Shown here: positions 41,941-50,849 of the stretch, in pieces
How the letters are laid out: each line of letters opens with the position of its first letter
How positions within the stretch are numbered: the first letter of the stretch is position 1
NCBI GenBank assembly: GCA_948543815.1
Contig: CAOVHW010000003.1
Span: forward strand, 37,980 to 101,979
Source of the DNA: an uncultured Eubacteriales bacterium
GTDB taxonomy: Bacteria > Bacillota > Clostridia > Lachnospirales > CAMVHY01
DNA: 64,000 nt
Reading direction: 5' to 3'
Notes under the pieces: model-generated
The model's database searches: none
What the model was told of the DNA's origin: nothing
The model's input: the letters and a program-made list of their open reading frames with translations, nothing else
Translations under genes and position numbers: made by a program

Positions 41941-42375
41941 CTAAAAATATTTTTGCATAACAATTGCATCTTCATTGGTATCTAAGTAGAAATTTTTTTT
42001 GAAGTTAATGGGCTTAAAACCAAATTTAGTATAAAGATGTTGTGCAATAATATTACTTATTTTAACTTCTAAAGTCAAACAGTCAAATTTTTTTTGCATA
42101 GCGATATCAATTAAATTTTGCAATAATAGTGAACCAATACCGATATGGCGAAATTTTTCAGCTACAATAATATTTGTAATATGAGCATTACGCCGGCAAT
42201 ACATACTTGAATAGCCACAAACAAAATTATTTTTGAGCGCAACAAAATAAAATGAATAAGGCTTGTAAAAATCATTGAGCAATTTATTTTTCGACCACGC
42301 AATAATATTTGACTCACTCTCAATTTTTGCAACATCATCAAGATATTTAAATTGCATCGGAACAACTTGAATCAT
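41941..42375 (-). CDS. rimI: GNAT acetyltransferase, RimI-like
   Basis: 144 residues. GNAT acetyl-CoA motif A is present: NIIVAEKFRHIGIGSLLLQNLI, shown by the RxxGIG core, followed by TLEVKISNIIAQHLYTKFGF. RimI acetylates the N-terminus of ribosomal protein S18 in the type species. The ATG at 42375 has GGTGATAT upstream. The usual tsaB/tsaD neighbours are not here. Confidence 0.85.
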   Translation of the reverse strand: MIQVVPMQFKYLDDVAKIESESNIIAWSKNKLLNDFYKPYSFYFVALKNNFVCGYSSMYCRRNAHITNIIVAEKFRHIGIGSLLLQNLIDIAMQKKFDCLTLEVKISNIIAQHLYTKFGFKPINFKKNFYLDTNEDAIVMQKYF

Positions 42376-42423
42376 ATATATCACCAAAATTATTATAAGC
42401 AAATTCAAAAAATATTTTACGCC

Positions 42424-42458
42424 AAAAAAAATATCCGAACAATTGTCGGATATTTTTT
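42424..42458. terminator. Terminator between the M2 gene and rimI
   Basis: ATATCCGA and TCGGATAT around seven bases with A/T runs on both sides. The rest of 42459-42671 is AT-rich with no gene seen. Confidence 0.75.
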
Positions 42459-42671
42459 GTTAAAGTTATGTCAAATTTTCATTTGTATTTAAAATTTGTT
42501 CTGCAAAATCTTTTCTTACTGTTTTACAATTTACATTCATTAATAAATAAATATAACATAAAAAATTAAGCAAAAATTAATTAAGTAGATAAAAATAATG
42601 AAATCTGTGCTAAAGAACTCAACACATTAAAATCAATTTTAATACAATTATTATTATAGCAATTCGCTTTT

Positions 42672-43760
42672 TTACTCGTGTAAGTAATCAATACTTGTTT
42701 CCTGCCATTGCGGTTTAAGTTCATTATTTACATTAATTTGCGCATTTTTACATGTAACATCCCCAAATTTATTATGTATTTTTTTTAGTGTTTCAGAAAT
42801 TTTTTCTAATTGCTTTAGATTTTTTGAGAAATCTGGGAAAGTCATATCAAAATTGTTATACTTTACAAATTTCTCTCTTTTAAATTTTTTTAATTCAGAT
42901 ACTTTACTTTCGACTATATTAAGCATATCTTTACTGAATTTTATTAAGTCATCTTTTCTTTCTACTTTTGTTATTTTTTCTATATTTATTTCATCTTTTG
43001 ATTCATCAAACCTCAAATCATTTGATTTTTTTAAACAAATTTCATTAATTTTTGTGGAAATTGCACTATAATTTTCTACAAGTAATAATAATTTATTTTT
43101 AATATACAAAAATAATGATTGTTCAACAGTAATAAGTGTTGCATTACTTTGCATTTGATTTTCTTGTTTTGATTTTTTTTGAACTTTTTCCTTTATTTCT
43201 TGCGATTTTTGTTCAATTTTATAAAGATTTCTATTCCTATACCATTTTTTTAACATGCAAATAAATTCATAACCGCCCCTAATTGCCAAAATTATTCCAA
43301 TACCTACTCCAAAAGTTGCTAAGCCAATAAGTCCTGAAAACGATAATGCAACCGAAACAGCTATAAAAAGAAATACAAACAATATAGCGTAAAAAACATT
43401 AAGTCCAATTATAATATATTCATCATTTTTTTCTATACTTTTTATTTGAGCTCCTGCTATTTTTTCAACTTTATCTTCCAAATTTCCAATTCTATATTCT
43501 ATATAAGGATTTAACCTAAATTCTCTTACAAGATCACGCAAAATACTACAATATATTTTCAAATTTTTAAGCGTAACATATTCCGATTTTACTTCCATTA
43601 TCAATACGTCTAACATTAACAAATATTTGTGTTTTTCGTATAATTTCAAAATTTCATTTTTAAAATTTTCAATTTGCTCAATAAAATTATTTTTTAATTC
43701 TTGCAGTTCTTGTTCGTCAGAGTTATCATCTAAATCTAAAATGTCCAATTTACTTTCCAT
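42672..43760 (-). CDS. Membrane/coiled-coil orphan protein M2 (paralogue of 44135-45247)
   Basis: 362 residues, no known family. Acidic N-terminus and a helical region (about 18-80), a paired hydrophobic block at about 115-142 and 142-170 separated by FSGLIG, then a long Lys/Glu-rich helical region (about 185-340). There is no signal peptide. The N-terminal 80 residues closely match the upstream paralogue (EYVTLKNLKIYC against EYVTLKNLKVYC), and the hydrophobic block is in the same place. TAGGAGGAATTTTT ribosome site. The bilobed hydrophobic layout recalls chlamydial Inc proteins; that is analogy only. Confidence 0.75.
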   Translation of the reverse strand: MESKLDILDLDDNSDEQELQELKNNFIEQIENFKNEILKLYEKHKYLLMLDVLIMEVKSEYVTLKNLKIYCSILRDLVREFRLNPYIEYRIGNLEDKVEKIAGAQIKSIEKNDEYIIIGLNVFYAILFVFLFIAVSVALSFSGLIGLATFGVGIGIILAIRGGYEFICMLKKWYRNRNLYKIEQKSQEIKEKVQKKSKQENQMQSNATLITVEQSLFLYIKNKLLLLVENYSAISTKINEICLKKSNDLRFDESKDEINIEKITKVERKDDLIKFSKDMLNIVESKVSELKKFKREKFVKYNNFDMTFPDFSKNLKQLEKISETLKKIHNKFGDVTCKNAQINVNNELKPQWQETSIDYLHE

Positions 43761-43793
43761 AAAAATTCCTCCTAAAAAAACTTACCTATTTAA

Positions 43794-43821
43794 ATTATAA
43801 CATTTTAATTTGCAAAATCAA
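43794..43821 (-). promoter_or_regulatory. Promoter of the M2 gene
   Basis: On the minus strand TTGATT and TATAAT are 16 bases apart, 33 bases upstream of the ATG. Nearly identical sequence precedes the paralogue. Confidence 0.6.
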
Positions 43822-43832
43822 AAACATTCAAC

Positions 43833-43862
43833 AAAAAAACCTGTGTAAAAACACAGGCTTTT
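43833..43862 (-). terminator. Terminator after the decayed glycosylase copy
   Basis: CCTGTGT AAAA ACACAGG with a T-run on the minus strand. It matches the terminator after the intact udg at 45331-45360 in position, and the stem differs by compensated changes. Confidence 0.75.
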
Positions 43863-44138
43863 AATTATAAACTTACGGAGTAATCTCATTTATTTTAACC
43901 TACAATTTTTTCAAATTCTCTCTAGCATATGATAAATTATTTGGATTTCGTAAAAGAGCAGCTGTATGAAAAGTTCCCATTACCTCAATATTTTTTTTAT
44001 TAAACCAAACGCTATGTTCACGCGTAACTTTGAAATCATTTTTTATAATTCGCATAGCTGCGATACGCTCGACGCAAACAATTATTTTTGGTTTTATCAA
44101 TTTAAACTGCCAACGCAAATAATTTATACAACAGTCAA
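43861..44138 (-). pseudogene. Truncated, decayed copy of uracil-DNA glycosylase
   Basis: Matches the last ~92 codons of the intact glycosylase at 45359-45937 almost residue for residue (RWQFKLIKPKIIVCV, MRIIKNDFKVTREH). The N-terminal half, including the first cluster cysteines, is missing. The HPAAL catalytic motif is HTAAL, VGR is VER, and two stops interrupt the tail (after NLKKL and after NEITP). It cannot make an active enzyme. Confidence 0.92.
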
Positions 44139-45247
44139 CCTAAATTGAAAGAATTTTCTCCTCCTAATTTCTGTGGTGGTACATTATTCTTATTTTTTAT
44201 TTCTTCAATAGCATCATTTTTATTTTCGAGCTCACTTTTTTCTGTTTTTAATAAATTTCGTTTTTTGACTTTTTCGATTTTATTACTGATTTTTTTTATA
44301 TTTTCAACTATACCAAATATTGAATATTCGCCCGTAATTAGAATCCAAAGCCAATTCTTTTTTAAAATTTTTTCTTTTACAACATTTGCAATATGACTTA
44401 ATTCTTTTTCATATTGTTCCAAATTTTCTAAAGAACTTGATTCATTCATAATATTATTTTTTAAAATATTTATTTCGCTAAATTCATCAGATTTTTTAGA
44501 AATTATATTGCATAATTTTTCAACTTGCGGTAACAAATCCTTTTTTAAATATAAAAATAAAAATTGTTCAGTAGTAATAATTACTGAATTACTACTATCT
44601 ATCTCTGCTATCTCTGACACTTTTTTTCCTATCTCTTGCGTTTTTTGCATAATTTTACGAATCCGCCTGCCTCTATACCAATCTGTAAGCGCCTGAATTC
44701 CACACCAAATTCCACCAATAGATAATGAAATTCCTACAGCCGCTCCAAAAAATATACCAAAAATTACCATTATACTAGCTTCTGCAAGAAATAACATAAA
44801 TGATATAATAACAACAATTACAAATAATACACCTGCACAAATTGCCAAACCATCCCTTAAATCATTAGATTCTATTGCAGATTTCTTCTCATCCCAATGC
44901 TCACCTGCAATCGTTTTAGCTTTTTCTTCCAATTTTTTAAGGTCTTCTTCTACTTTTAAATTTAATTTTTTAGTTTTTGATTCATTAAATTTTTTTGCAA
45001 GTTTAAACAAAATATCACAATATACTTTCAAATTTTTAAGTGTAACATATTCCGATTCCACTTCTATTCTCAATATATCTAGCATTTGTAAATATTCGTG
45101 TTTTTCATATAGCTCTAAAATCTCATACTTAAAATTTTCAATTTGCTCAATTAAATTGTTTTTCAAATTTTGTAATTCTTGATCGTCATCATTATAACTA
45201 TAACTTTGATCTAAAAGTTCAATACTGCTATCACTATCACTTGGCAT
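44135..45247 (-). CDS. Membrane/coiled-coil orphan protein M1
   Basis: 370 residues, paralogue of the 42672-43760 protein. Ser/Asp-rich N-terminus, a helical region (about 23-115), two hydrophobic segments (about 133-155 and 157-187) with a short turn, then a charged helical tail with WLWILITGEYSIFG near 293. The C-terminus (QKLGGENSFNLG) is unlike the paralogue, and its TGA stop lies inside the decayed glycosylase sequence. No recognised family. AGGAGGAGATTTTT ribosome site. Not a transporter by any motif seen; location in a membrane is inferred from hydrophobicity. Confidence 0.75.
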   Translation of the reverse strand: MPSDSDSSIELLDQSYSYNDDDQELQNLKNNLIEQIENFKYEILELYEKHEYLQMLDILRIEVESEYVTLKNLKVYCDILFKLAKKFNESKTKKLNLKVEEDLKKLEEKAKTIAGEHWDEKKSAIESNDLRDGLAICAGVLFVIVVIISFMLFLAEASIMVIFGIFFGAAVGISLSIGGIWCGIQALTDWYRGRRIRKIMQKTQEIGKKVSEIAEIDSSNSVIITTEQFLFLYLKKDLLPQVEKLCNIISKKSDEFSEINILKNNIMNESSSLENLEQYEKELSHIANVVKEKILKKNWLWILITGEYSIFGIVENIKKISNKIEKVKKRNLLKTEKSELENKNDAIEEIKNKNNVPPQKLGGENSFNLG

Positions 45248-45283
45248 AAAAATCTCCTCCTAAAAAAACATTTTCTTTATTAA

Positions 45284-45312
45284 ATTATAACATTTTAATT
45301 TGCAAATTGCAA
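45284..45312 (-). promoter_or_regulatory. Promoter of the M1 gene
   Basis: TTGCAA and TATAAT on the minus strand, 17 bases apart. The same TATAAT context is found before the M2 gene. Confidence 0.55.
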
Positions 45313-45330
45313 AATCAAAAATATTCAACA

Positions 45331-45360
45331 AAAAAAATCTGTGTGCGAACACAGATTTTT
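45331..45360 (-). terminator. Terminator after udg
   Basis: TCTGTGT GCGA ACACAGA flanked by A and T runs, directly after the udg stop. Confidence 0.82.
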
Positions 45361-45937
45361 AACTATAAACTTGCGGAGCGATTTCATTTATTTTGGCCTG
45401 TAATTTTTTCAAATCTTCTTTAGCATATGGTAAATTATTTGGATTTCGTAAAAGAGCAGCCGGATGAAAAGTTCCCATTACCTCAATATTTTTTTTATTA
45501 AACCAAACACCATGCTCACGCGTAACTTTAAAATCATTTTTTATAATTCTCATAGCAGCGATACGCCCGACGCAAACAATTATTTTAGGTTTTATCAATT
45601 TAAACTGCCAGCGCAAATAATTTATACAGCAATCAATTTCTTCAGGCAATGGGTCACGATTATTCGGCGGCCGGCACTTAACCATATTTGCTATGTAAAT
45701 ATTTTTATTACGCGATAGGCCAATTTCATCAAGCATTTTATCTAATAATTGTCCACCGCGTCCGACAAATGGAATTCCAGTCATATCTTCATTTTGGCCG
45801 GGGCCTTCACCGACAAATAATACATCAGCATTTGGATTACCCACGCCAAAAACGACATTTGTTCGTGTTTGCGCCAAATCACATTTCGTACATTTGCAAA
45901 CAACATTTTTCAATTCTGAAATAGTAATAGCAATCAC
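45359..45937 (-). CDS. udg: Uracil-DNA glycosylase, family 4 (iron-sulfur)
   Basis: 192 residues. It removes uracil from DNA. Family 4 marks: cluster cysteines C16xxC19 near the start and two more in VKCRPP and EEIDCC; GEGPGQNEDMTGIPFVGRGG; and the catalytic GTFHPAALLR. The GTG at 45937 overlaps the G-rich ribosome site, so the true start may be the in-frame ATT at 45928, eight bases after GGGGG. It follows a thioredoxin-reductase-like gene by 11 bases. Confidence 0.92.
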   Translation of the reverse strand: MIAITISELKNVVCKCTKCDLAQTRTNVVFGVGNPNADVLFVGEGPGQNEDMTGIPFVGRGGQLLDKMLDEIGLSRNKNIYIANMVKCRPPNNRDPLPEEIDCCINYLRWQFKLIKPKIIVCVGRIAAMRIIKNDFKVTREHGVWFNKKNIEVMGTFHPAALLRNPNNLPYAKEDLKKLQAKINEIAPQVYS

Positions 45938-45948
45938 CCCCTTAAAAT

Positions 45949-46797
45949 TTATTTGCTATCAATAAATCTTGCAGCAGATTGTGCTGCAATTTGTCCTTCT
46001 CCAATAGCTTTACTAAGTTGTAGCGGCCAACCGGTACAATCGCCGGCAGCAAAAATTCCCAACAAATTTGTTTTGCACGTGCGATCGATTTTTACGAAAT
46101 TATTTTGCATTTCCAAACCAAAAATGATATTGCTCGGCAAAATAAATTCCTGCAAAATAAAAACGCCATTGCACGGAATTTCCTTTTCACTTGTTTCAAC
46201 AGCTTCAACATTTTTATCGCCCAAAATTTTTTTTGGTTTGAAATTTAAAATTTCAACGTTTTGCGAAAAATTTGAGTGGACTTGATAACTTGGAATGTAC
46301 TTAACATCTTTGCAAATTTCGCTCAAAAATTTGACATCACTCTCAGCTTCCAAATTATCTGCAATTACAACAACAGATTTATTTTTGTAAAACATTCCGT
46401 CGCACGTAGCACAATAACTAACGCCACTACCGATAAATTTTTCTTCGCCATCCAACTTTTTTGATTTTTTACTTCCAACAGCAAGCACAATAGTTTTTGC
46501 GTTAAAAATTTCATTTTCAAAATTTATGGCAAAAAAATCTTTGAGCGGTAAAATTTGCGTGACACGTCCCGTTTTTATTGGTATCTCAAATTTTTGAATA
46601 TGGCGCAAAAAAATGTCAAACATTTCTTTACCGTTTACATCAAAAAAACCTAAATGATTGTCAACTTTCTTTGCTTTAAATAGTGCGCTCGTATCAATTT
46701 TATTTCCAAAAATCACGACATTTTTATTGCGCGCTCGTGCATTTATTGCCGCTGATAATCCGGCCGGTCCCGAACCGATAACCGCTATGTCTATCAT
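45949..46797 (-). CDS. Thioredoxin-reductase-like flavoprotein
   Basis: 282 residues, shorter than the usual 305-320. FAD-binding IAVIGSGPAGLSAAINA at the N-terminus, the redox CATC pair in YCATCDGMFY, and the C-terminal GIFAAGDCTGWPLQLSKAIGEG. It should transfer electrons from NAD(P)H to thioredoxin or a related disulfide partner. The NADPH GxGxxA motif is weak (VVVIADNLEAES), so cofactor or partner may differ. GAGGTGAGAAA precedes the ATG. Downstream of mfd by 13 bases. Confidence 0.85.
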   Translation of the reverse strand: MIDIAVIGSGPAGLSAAINARARNKNVVIFGNKIDTSALFKAKKVDNHLGFFDVNGKEMFDIFLRHIQKFEIPIKTGRVTQILPLKDFFAINFENEIFNAKTIVLAVGSKKSKKLDGEEKFIGSGVSYCATCDGMFYKNKSVVVIADNLEAESDVKFLSEICKDVKYIPSYQVHSNFSQNVEILNFKPKKILGDKNVEAVETSEKEIPCNGVFILQEFILPSNIIFGLEMQNNFVKIDRTCKTNLLGIFAAGDCTGWPLQLSKAIGEGQIAAQSAARFIDSK

Positions 46798-46810
46798 TTT
46801 CTCACCTCAT

Positions 46811-49800
46811 TTATATTAATTTCAATAAAATTTGCCAAAGTTTTTTAATGTGCTTACGTGCGTCAAAATTTTTATACGTAATATATGGTGCCGGATTCGT
46901 TGTAAAAAATAATTGCTTCTCATCTTTTATCAATGTCAAAAGTTTTTCAATTGGAAACTCCGCATCCTTATCAATCATCATAATTAAATTGTCAAACTTT
47001 TGCGATATCGATGTGATTCGTAAGTTTTGCGCCAAAGATTTTAGCAACGCAATATCAATCAAATTTTGAACTGCATCCGGCACATCACCATATCTATCAA
47101 TTAATTCTTCTTGCATTTGTAAATAATCTTGTTGATTGCTAACAAACGAAATTTTTTTATACATATCTAACTTTTGCTTCTCATCACTTATATAATTTTG
47201 CGGAATATATGCGCTGATATTTATATCGACATTGGTTTCAATTTCATTTTGAATCTCAGCGCCATTCAATTTTTTTATTTCCTCATTCAATAATTTACAA
47301 TATAAATCATAGCCGACAGTCTCAATATTACCATGTTGCTGGGCGCCTAATAAATTTCCCGCACCACGTATTTCTAAATCTTTCATCGCAATTTTAAAAC
47401 CCGCACCAAACTCTGTAAACTCACGTATAGTTTGTAAACGTTTTACGGCATTCTCATTTAAATTTTTATTTTTCTCATATGTCAAATAAGCGTATGCTAA
47501 TTTATTTGAGCGGCCAACACGTCCACGTAATTGATATAGCTGTGCCAAACCCATCTTATCTGCATTTTGAATGATAATCGTATTTACATTTGGGATATCC
47601 ATTCCGGTTTCAATAATTGTCGTACAAACTAAAATATCTATTTGGCCACGAATAAATTCTTCCATTATTTTTTCGAGTTCGGGTTCAGATAATTGTCCGT
47701 GTGCATATCGAACATTTGCTGTCGGCACAAGTTTTTTTATTTGGTATGCAATTGCCGCAATATTTTTCACTTGATTAAATAAGTAATAAACTTGACCATT
47801 GCGCTTTAATTCATTTTCAATTGCTTCCTTTATTAACGGCATATTGTGTTCAATTACATAAGTTTGAACGGGCTGACGTTCAAGTGGTGGCTCCGTTAAT
47901 AAACTCATATCGCGTATACCTGACAAACTCATATTCAAAGTTCGCGGTATTGGCGTAGCAGTTAGAGTCAAAACGTCAATATTCTCACACAACTTTTTTA
48001 ATTTTTCTTTATGCGCGACACCAAATCTTTGTTCTTCATCAATAATTACTAAGCCGAGATTTTTAAAACTTATCTCATTAGACAATAATTTATGCGTTCC
48101 AATAATAATATCCAAGCGCCCGGATTTTATTTGCTCAATTATTTTTTTTTGCTGAGTTAGCGTACGAAATCGTGAAAGCATTTCAATATTAATTGGGAAA
48201 TCTGCAAATCGATTTAAAAATGTATTGAAATGTTGCTGAGCAAGAATAGTTGTCGGAACGAGATATGCAACTTGTTTGCTATCTTGTACGGCTTTAAATG
48301 CAGCCCGCATTGCGACTTCAGTTTTCCCGTAGCCGACATCGCCACAAATTAATCTATCCATTACGATATCAGATTGCATATCTTTTTTTATATCATTTAC
48401 AGCTGACAATTGATCGGCAGTTTCTTCGTACGGGAATGAACTTTCAAATTCATTTTGCCAGACATTATCAGGAGAAAATTTAAAACCTTTGGTATTTTTA
48501 CGTTTTGCATAGAGATTAATTAAATCGGCAGCAATTTTTTGGACTTCCTCACGCACACGTAATTTATTTTTTTGCCAATCAGAGCCGCCAAGTTTATTTA
48601 ACTTCACATTTTCAGCGCCGATATATTTTTGAACCAAATCCATTTGTGCGGTATTAACGAACAAAACGCCGCCATCTGCATATTCTAATTTCAAATAATC
48701 TTTAGTGACGCCATCGACAGTAATTTTTTCGATACCTTTGTAGATAGCGATACCATGTTTTTCGTGGACAATTAAATCATTTAATTTCAAGTCCAAGAAA
48801 TTTTGGATAGGATTTTTATTTTTAGGCCCATGGGATTTTTCACGGCGTCCACATGAAATTATAATAATATTTTCGTATTCAAAATTTGCATGAAGAGCGC
48901 CAGACGTAACATAAATTCGATTAGGCAAAATTTTATTTGCATCATCCAAAAATTCTACGGGAATATTTTTATTTACGAGATATCGCGCAAGATTATTGAA
49001 CTTGGCGCCGGCAAAGATTATGACAATTTTTTTTGCGGCAAGATATTTTTTCAAATTATCCAAAAAAAAATCGGAATAAATTTTAAAAGTTTCGGGTGTT
49101 TTTGTTTTACATTCAATAAAATTTTTGGCCGTAAATTCGGAAGTTTGCGGGAAATTTTCAAAAGTTACGCACGATTTATCCTGCAATTTCTCGAATACTT
49201 GTTCATAACTTAAAATTATATTTTTCTGGCTTGGAAGCATGTAACCGATTTCAATTTGTTTTTGGATTTGCGTTTGGCAATCATCATAAAAATTTTTAGC
49301 ATTATCCAAAATTTTTGACGATTCATCTAAAAAAATTAAACAATTTTGCGCCAAATAATCCAAAAGACAAACATCGCCATCACAAAAAAAATTCGCATAC
49401 ATATCCGTATTAAAAACATTTTGCTCGAGTAAAGTTATCTTTTCAACATCATCACTCTCCGCTTTTATTTTATCCAATGCGGCTGCAAATTTTTCATCAC
49501 TATAAATTAATTCGCGCATTGGCGTAATTTTTATTTTGTCAACCGAACTTAACGAACGCTGTGAAATCATATCAAATAATCTTATCGAATCAATTTCGTT
49601 ATCAAAAAATTCCAAGCGCACAGCATAATTGCTCGTACAAATGTCAAAGATTCCACCACGCACTGAAAATTGTCCGGGTGCTTCAACAATTTCAGCACGT
49701 TCATAGCCTAAAAAAATCAAATGTCGTGACAAATCATCAAGCAAAAAATTCATACCAACATTTAATTTTAAAATTGATTGCTTAAAATAATCTAGCGGGC

Positions 49801-50182
49801 TAAGCCGGTCAAACAATGCTTCGATTGACAAAACTATTGAACAATTTTTTTGCTCCATTAATGAATTTAAAACGTCAAATCTTTGCTTATAAACGTCAGA
49901 ACTTTTGACATCAGCTAAATACGATACAAAATCTTTTGACGGATAATAATAAACATCATCGCGAAAAACTTTCAAATCGTCATAATTTCGTTTAGCCTGC
50001 AATTCTGAATAACTTATAAAAATCATTTGACAATTCAATTTTTCTTTTATCGCCGAAAATAAATGACATTTTTGAGATTCAATCACTCCGGTAATATTTA
50101 TCGGAAAATTCTTGGCATGAATCGCGCGCGTAATTTTTTGCATAATTTCTGAATTGATAATGATGTCCAAAATTTTATTCAT
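46811..50182 (-). CDS. mfd: Transcription-repair coupling factor Mfd
   Basis: 1123 residues. UvrB-like N-terminal module (PSKDFVSYLADVKSSDVYKQR region), RNA-polymerase-interacting domain (DLIVHEKHGIAIYKGIE), then SF2 helicase with GDVGYGKTEVAMRA, IIDEEQRFG, TATPIPRTL and QLRGRVGRS, and a C-terminal TRCF domain. It displaces stalled RNA polymerase and recruits UvrA. Its start overlaps pth by eight bases. Confidence 0.97.
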   Translation of the reverse strand: MNKILDIIINSEIMQKITRAIHAKNFPINITGVIESQKCHLFSAIKEKLNCQMIFISYSELQAKRNYDDLKVFRDDVYYYPSKDFVSYLADVKSSDVYKQRFDVLNSLMEQKNCSIVLSIEALFDRLSPLDYFKQSILKLNVGMNFLLDDLSRHLIFLGYERAEIVEAPGQFSVRGGIFDICTSNYAVRLEFFDNEIDSIRLFDMISQRSLSSVDKIKITPMRELIYSDEKFAAALDKIKAESDDVEKITLLEQNVFNTDMYANFFCDGDVCLLDYLAQNCLIFLDESSKILDNAKNFYDDCQTQIQKQIEIGYMLPSQKNIILSYEQVFEKLQDKSCVTFENFPQTSEFTAKNFIECKTKTPETFKIYSDFFLDNLKKYLAAKKIVIIFAGAKFNNLARYLVNKNIPVEFLDDANKILPNRIYVTSGALHANFEYENIIIISCGRREKSHGPKNKNPIQNFLDLKLNDLIVHEKHGIAIYKGIEKITVDGVTKDYLKLEYADGGVLFVNTAQMDLVQKYIGAENVKLNKLGGSDWQKNKLRVREEVQKIAADLINLYAKRKNTKGFKFSPDNVWQNEFESSFPYEETADQLSAVNDIKKDMQSDIVMDRLICGDVGYGKTEVAMRAAFKAVQDSKQVAYLVPTTILAQQHFNTFLNRFADFPINIEMLSRFRTLTQQKKIIEQIKSGRLDIIIGTHKLLSNEISFKNLGLVIIDEEQRFGVAHKEKLKKLCENIDVLTLTATPIPRTLNMSLSGIRDMSLLTEPPLERQPVQTYVIEHNMPLIKEAIENELKRNGQVYYLFNQVKNIAAIAYQIKKLVPTANVRYAHGQLSEPELEKIMEEFIRGQIDILVCTTIIETGMDIPNVNTIIIQNADKMGLAQLYQLRGRVGRSNKLAYAYLTYEKNKNLNENAVKRLQTIREFTEFGAGFKIAMKDLEIRGAGNLLGAQQHGNIETVGYDLYCKLLNEEIKKLNGAEIQNEIETNVDINISAYIPQNYISDEKQKLDMYKKISFVSNQQDYLQMQEELIDRYGDVPDAVQNLIDIALLKSLAQNLRITSISQKFDNLIMMIDKDAEFPIEKLLTLIKDEKQLFFTTNPAPYITYKNFDARKHIKKLWQILLKLI

Positions 50183-50750
50183 TTTTGTTACCTTCTCTTA
50201 CATTAAATTTATTCATGGCGGCAAAAACATCTTTGACAATAATTTTTACACTATCACAAGCTTTGTCGACAGCGATATCAATATCTTTTTTCTCATCGGG
50301 CGGAAATTTTCCCAAAACATAATCATCTAACAACCAACCTTGCGGCTTTTTGCCGATACCGATACGAATTCGGTTAAAATTTTCGCCGCCAAGATGCAAA
50401 ATTATATTTTTAACACCATTATGGCCGCCACTACTTCCATTGTGTTTAATTTTTATTTTCCCAATCGGTACATCTAAATCATCATGAATAATTGTGATAT
50501 TGGAATTAGAAATTTTGTAGTAGTCAGCGATTTGACGAATCGACTCACCACTCAAATTCATATAAGTTTGTGGCTTTGCTAAAATAATTTTTGTGCCGTC
50601 AATTAAACCTGTTCCCATCAATGCTTTATGTTTCGGCAGCAATTCAATATTATAAATTTGACAAAGTTTATCGATAACTTCAAAACCAATATTATGACGC
50701 GAGTTAAAATACGAAAGACCCGGATTCCCTAATCCGGCAATTAATTTCAT
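50175..50750 (-). CDS. pth: Peptidyl-tRNA hydrolase
   Basis: 191 residues. Seen: GLGNPGLSYFNSRHNIGFEV with the catalytic His, KPQTYMNLSGESI, IIHDDLDVPIGKI and HNGVKNII. It recycles stalled peptidyl-tRNAs. The pth-mfd order is conserved in Bacillota. AGGAATAAAA precedes the ATG. Confidence 0.96.
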   Translation of the reverse strand: MKLIAGLGNPGLSYFNSRHNIGFEVIDKLCQIYNIELLPKHKALMGTGLIDGTKIILAKPQTYMNLSGESIRQIADYYKISNSNITIIHDDLDVPIGKIKIKHNGSSGGHNGVKNIILHLGGENFNRIRIGIGKKPQGWLLDDYVLGKFPPDEKKDIDIAVDKACDSVKIIVKDVFAAMNKFNVREGNKNE

Positions 50751-50849
50751 TTTTATTCCTCATTTCGTTCAAAAAATTTTTTCCGCAAATAATTGTATAT
50801 CAAAAAAATAAATGGTCAAAACTAAAATAAAAAATGCAGTGAGGCAAAA

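Larger units (their letters stand above)
43545..45636. repeat. Segmental duplication (arms about 43545-44138 and 45015-45636)
   Basis: Each arm runs from the 3' part of udg through its terminator, the promoter and the first ~80 codons of the membrane/coiled-coil gene. Intergenic parts align almost without gaps (AAATTATAACATTTTAATTT in both). Confidence 0.85.

Noticed and set aside
43900..44118. Short open frame of 72 codons as a real glycosylase-like gene
   Set aside because: It is an internal piece of the decayed udg copy, with a mutated catalytic motif and stops in the tail.
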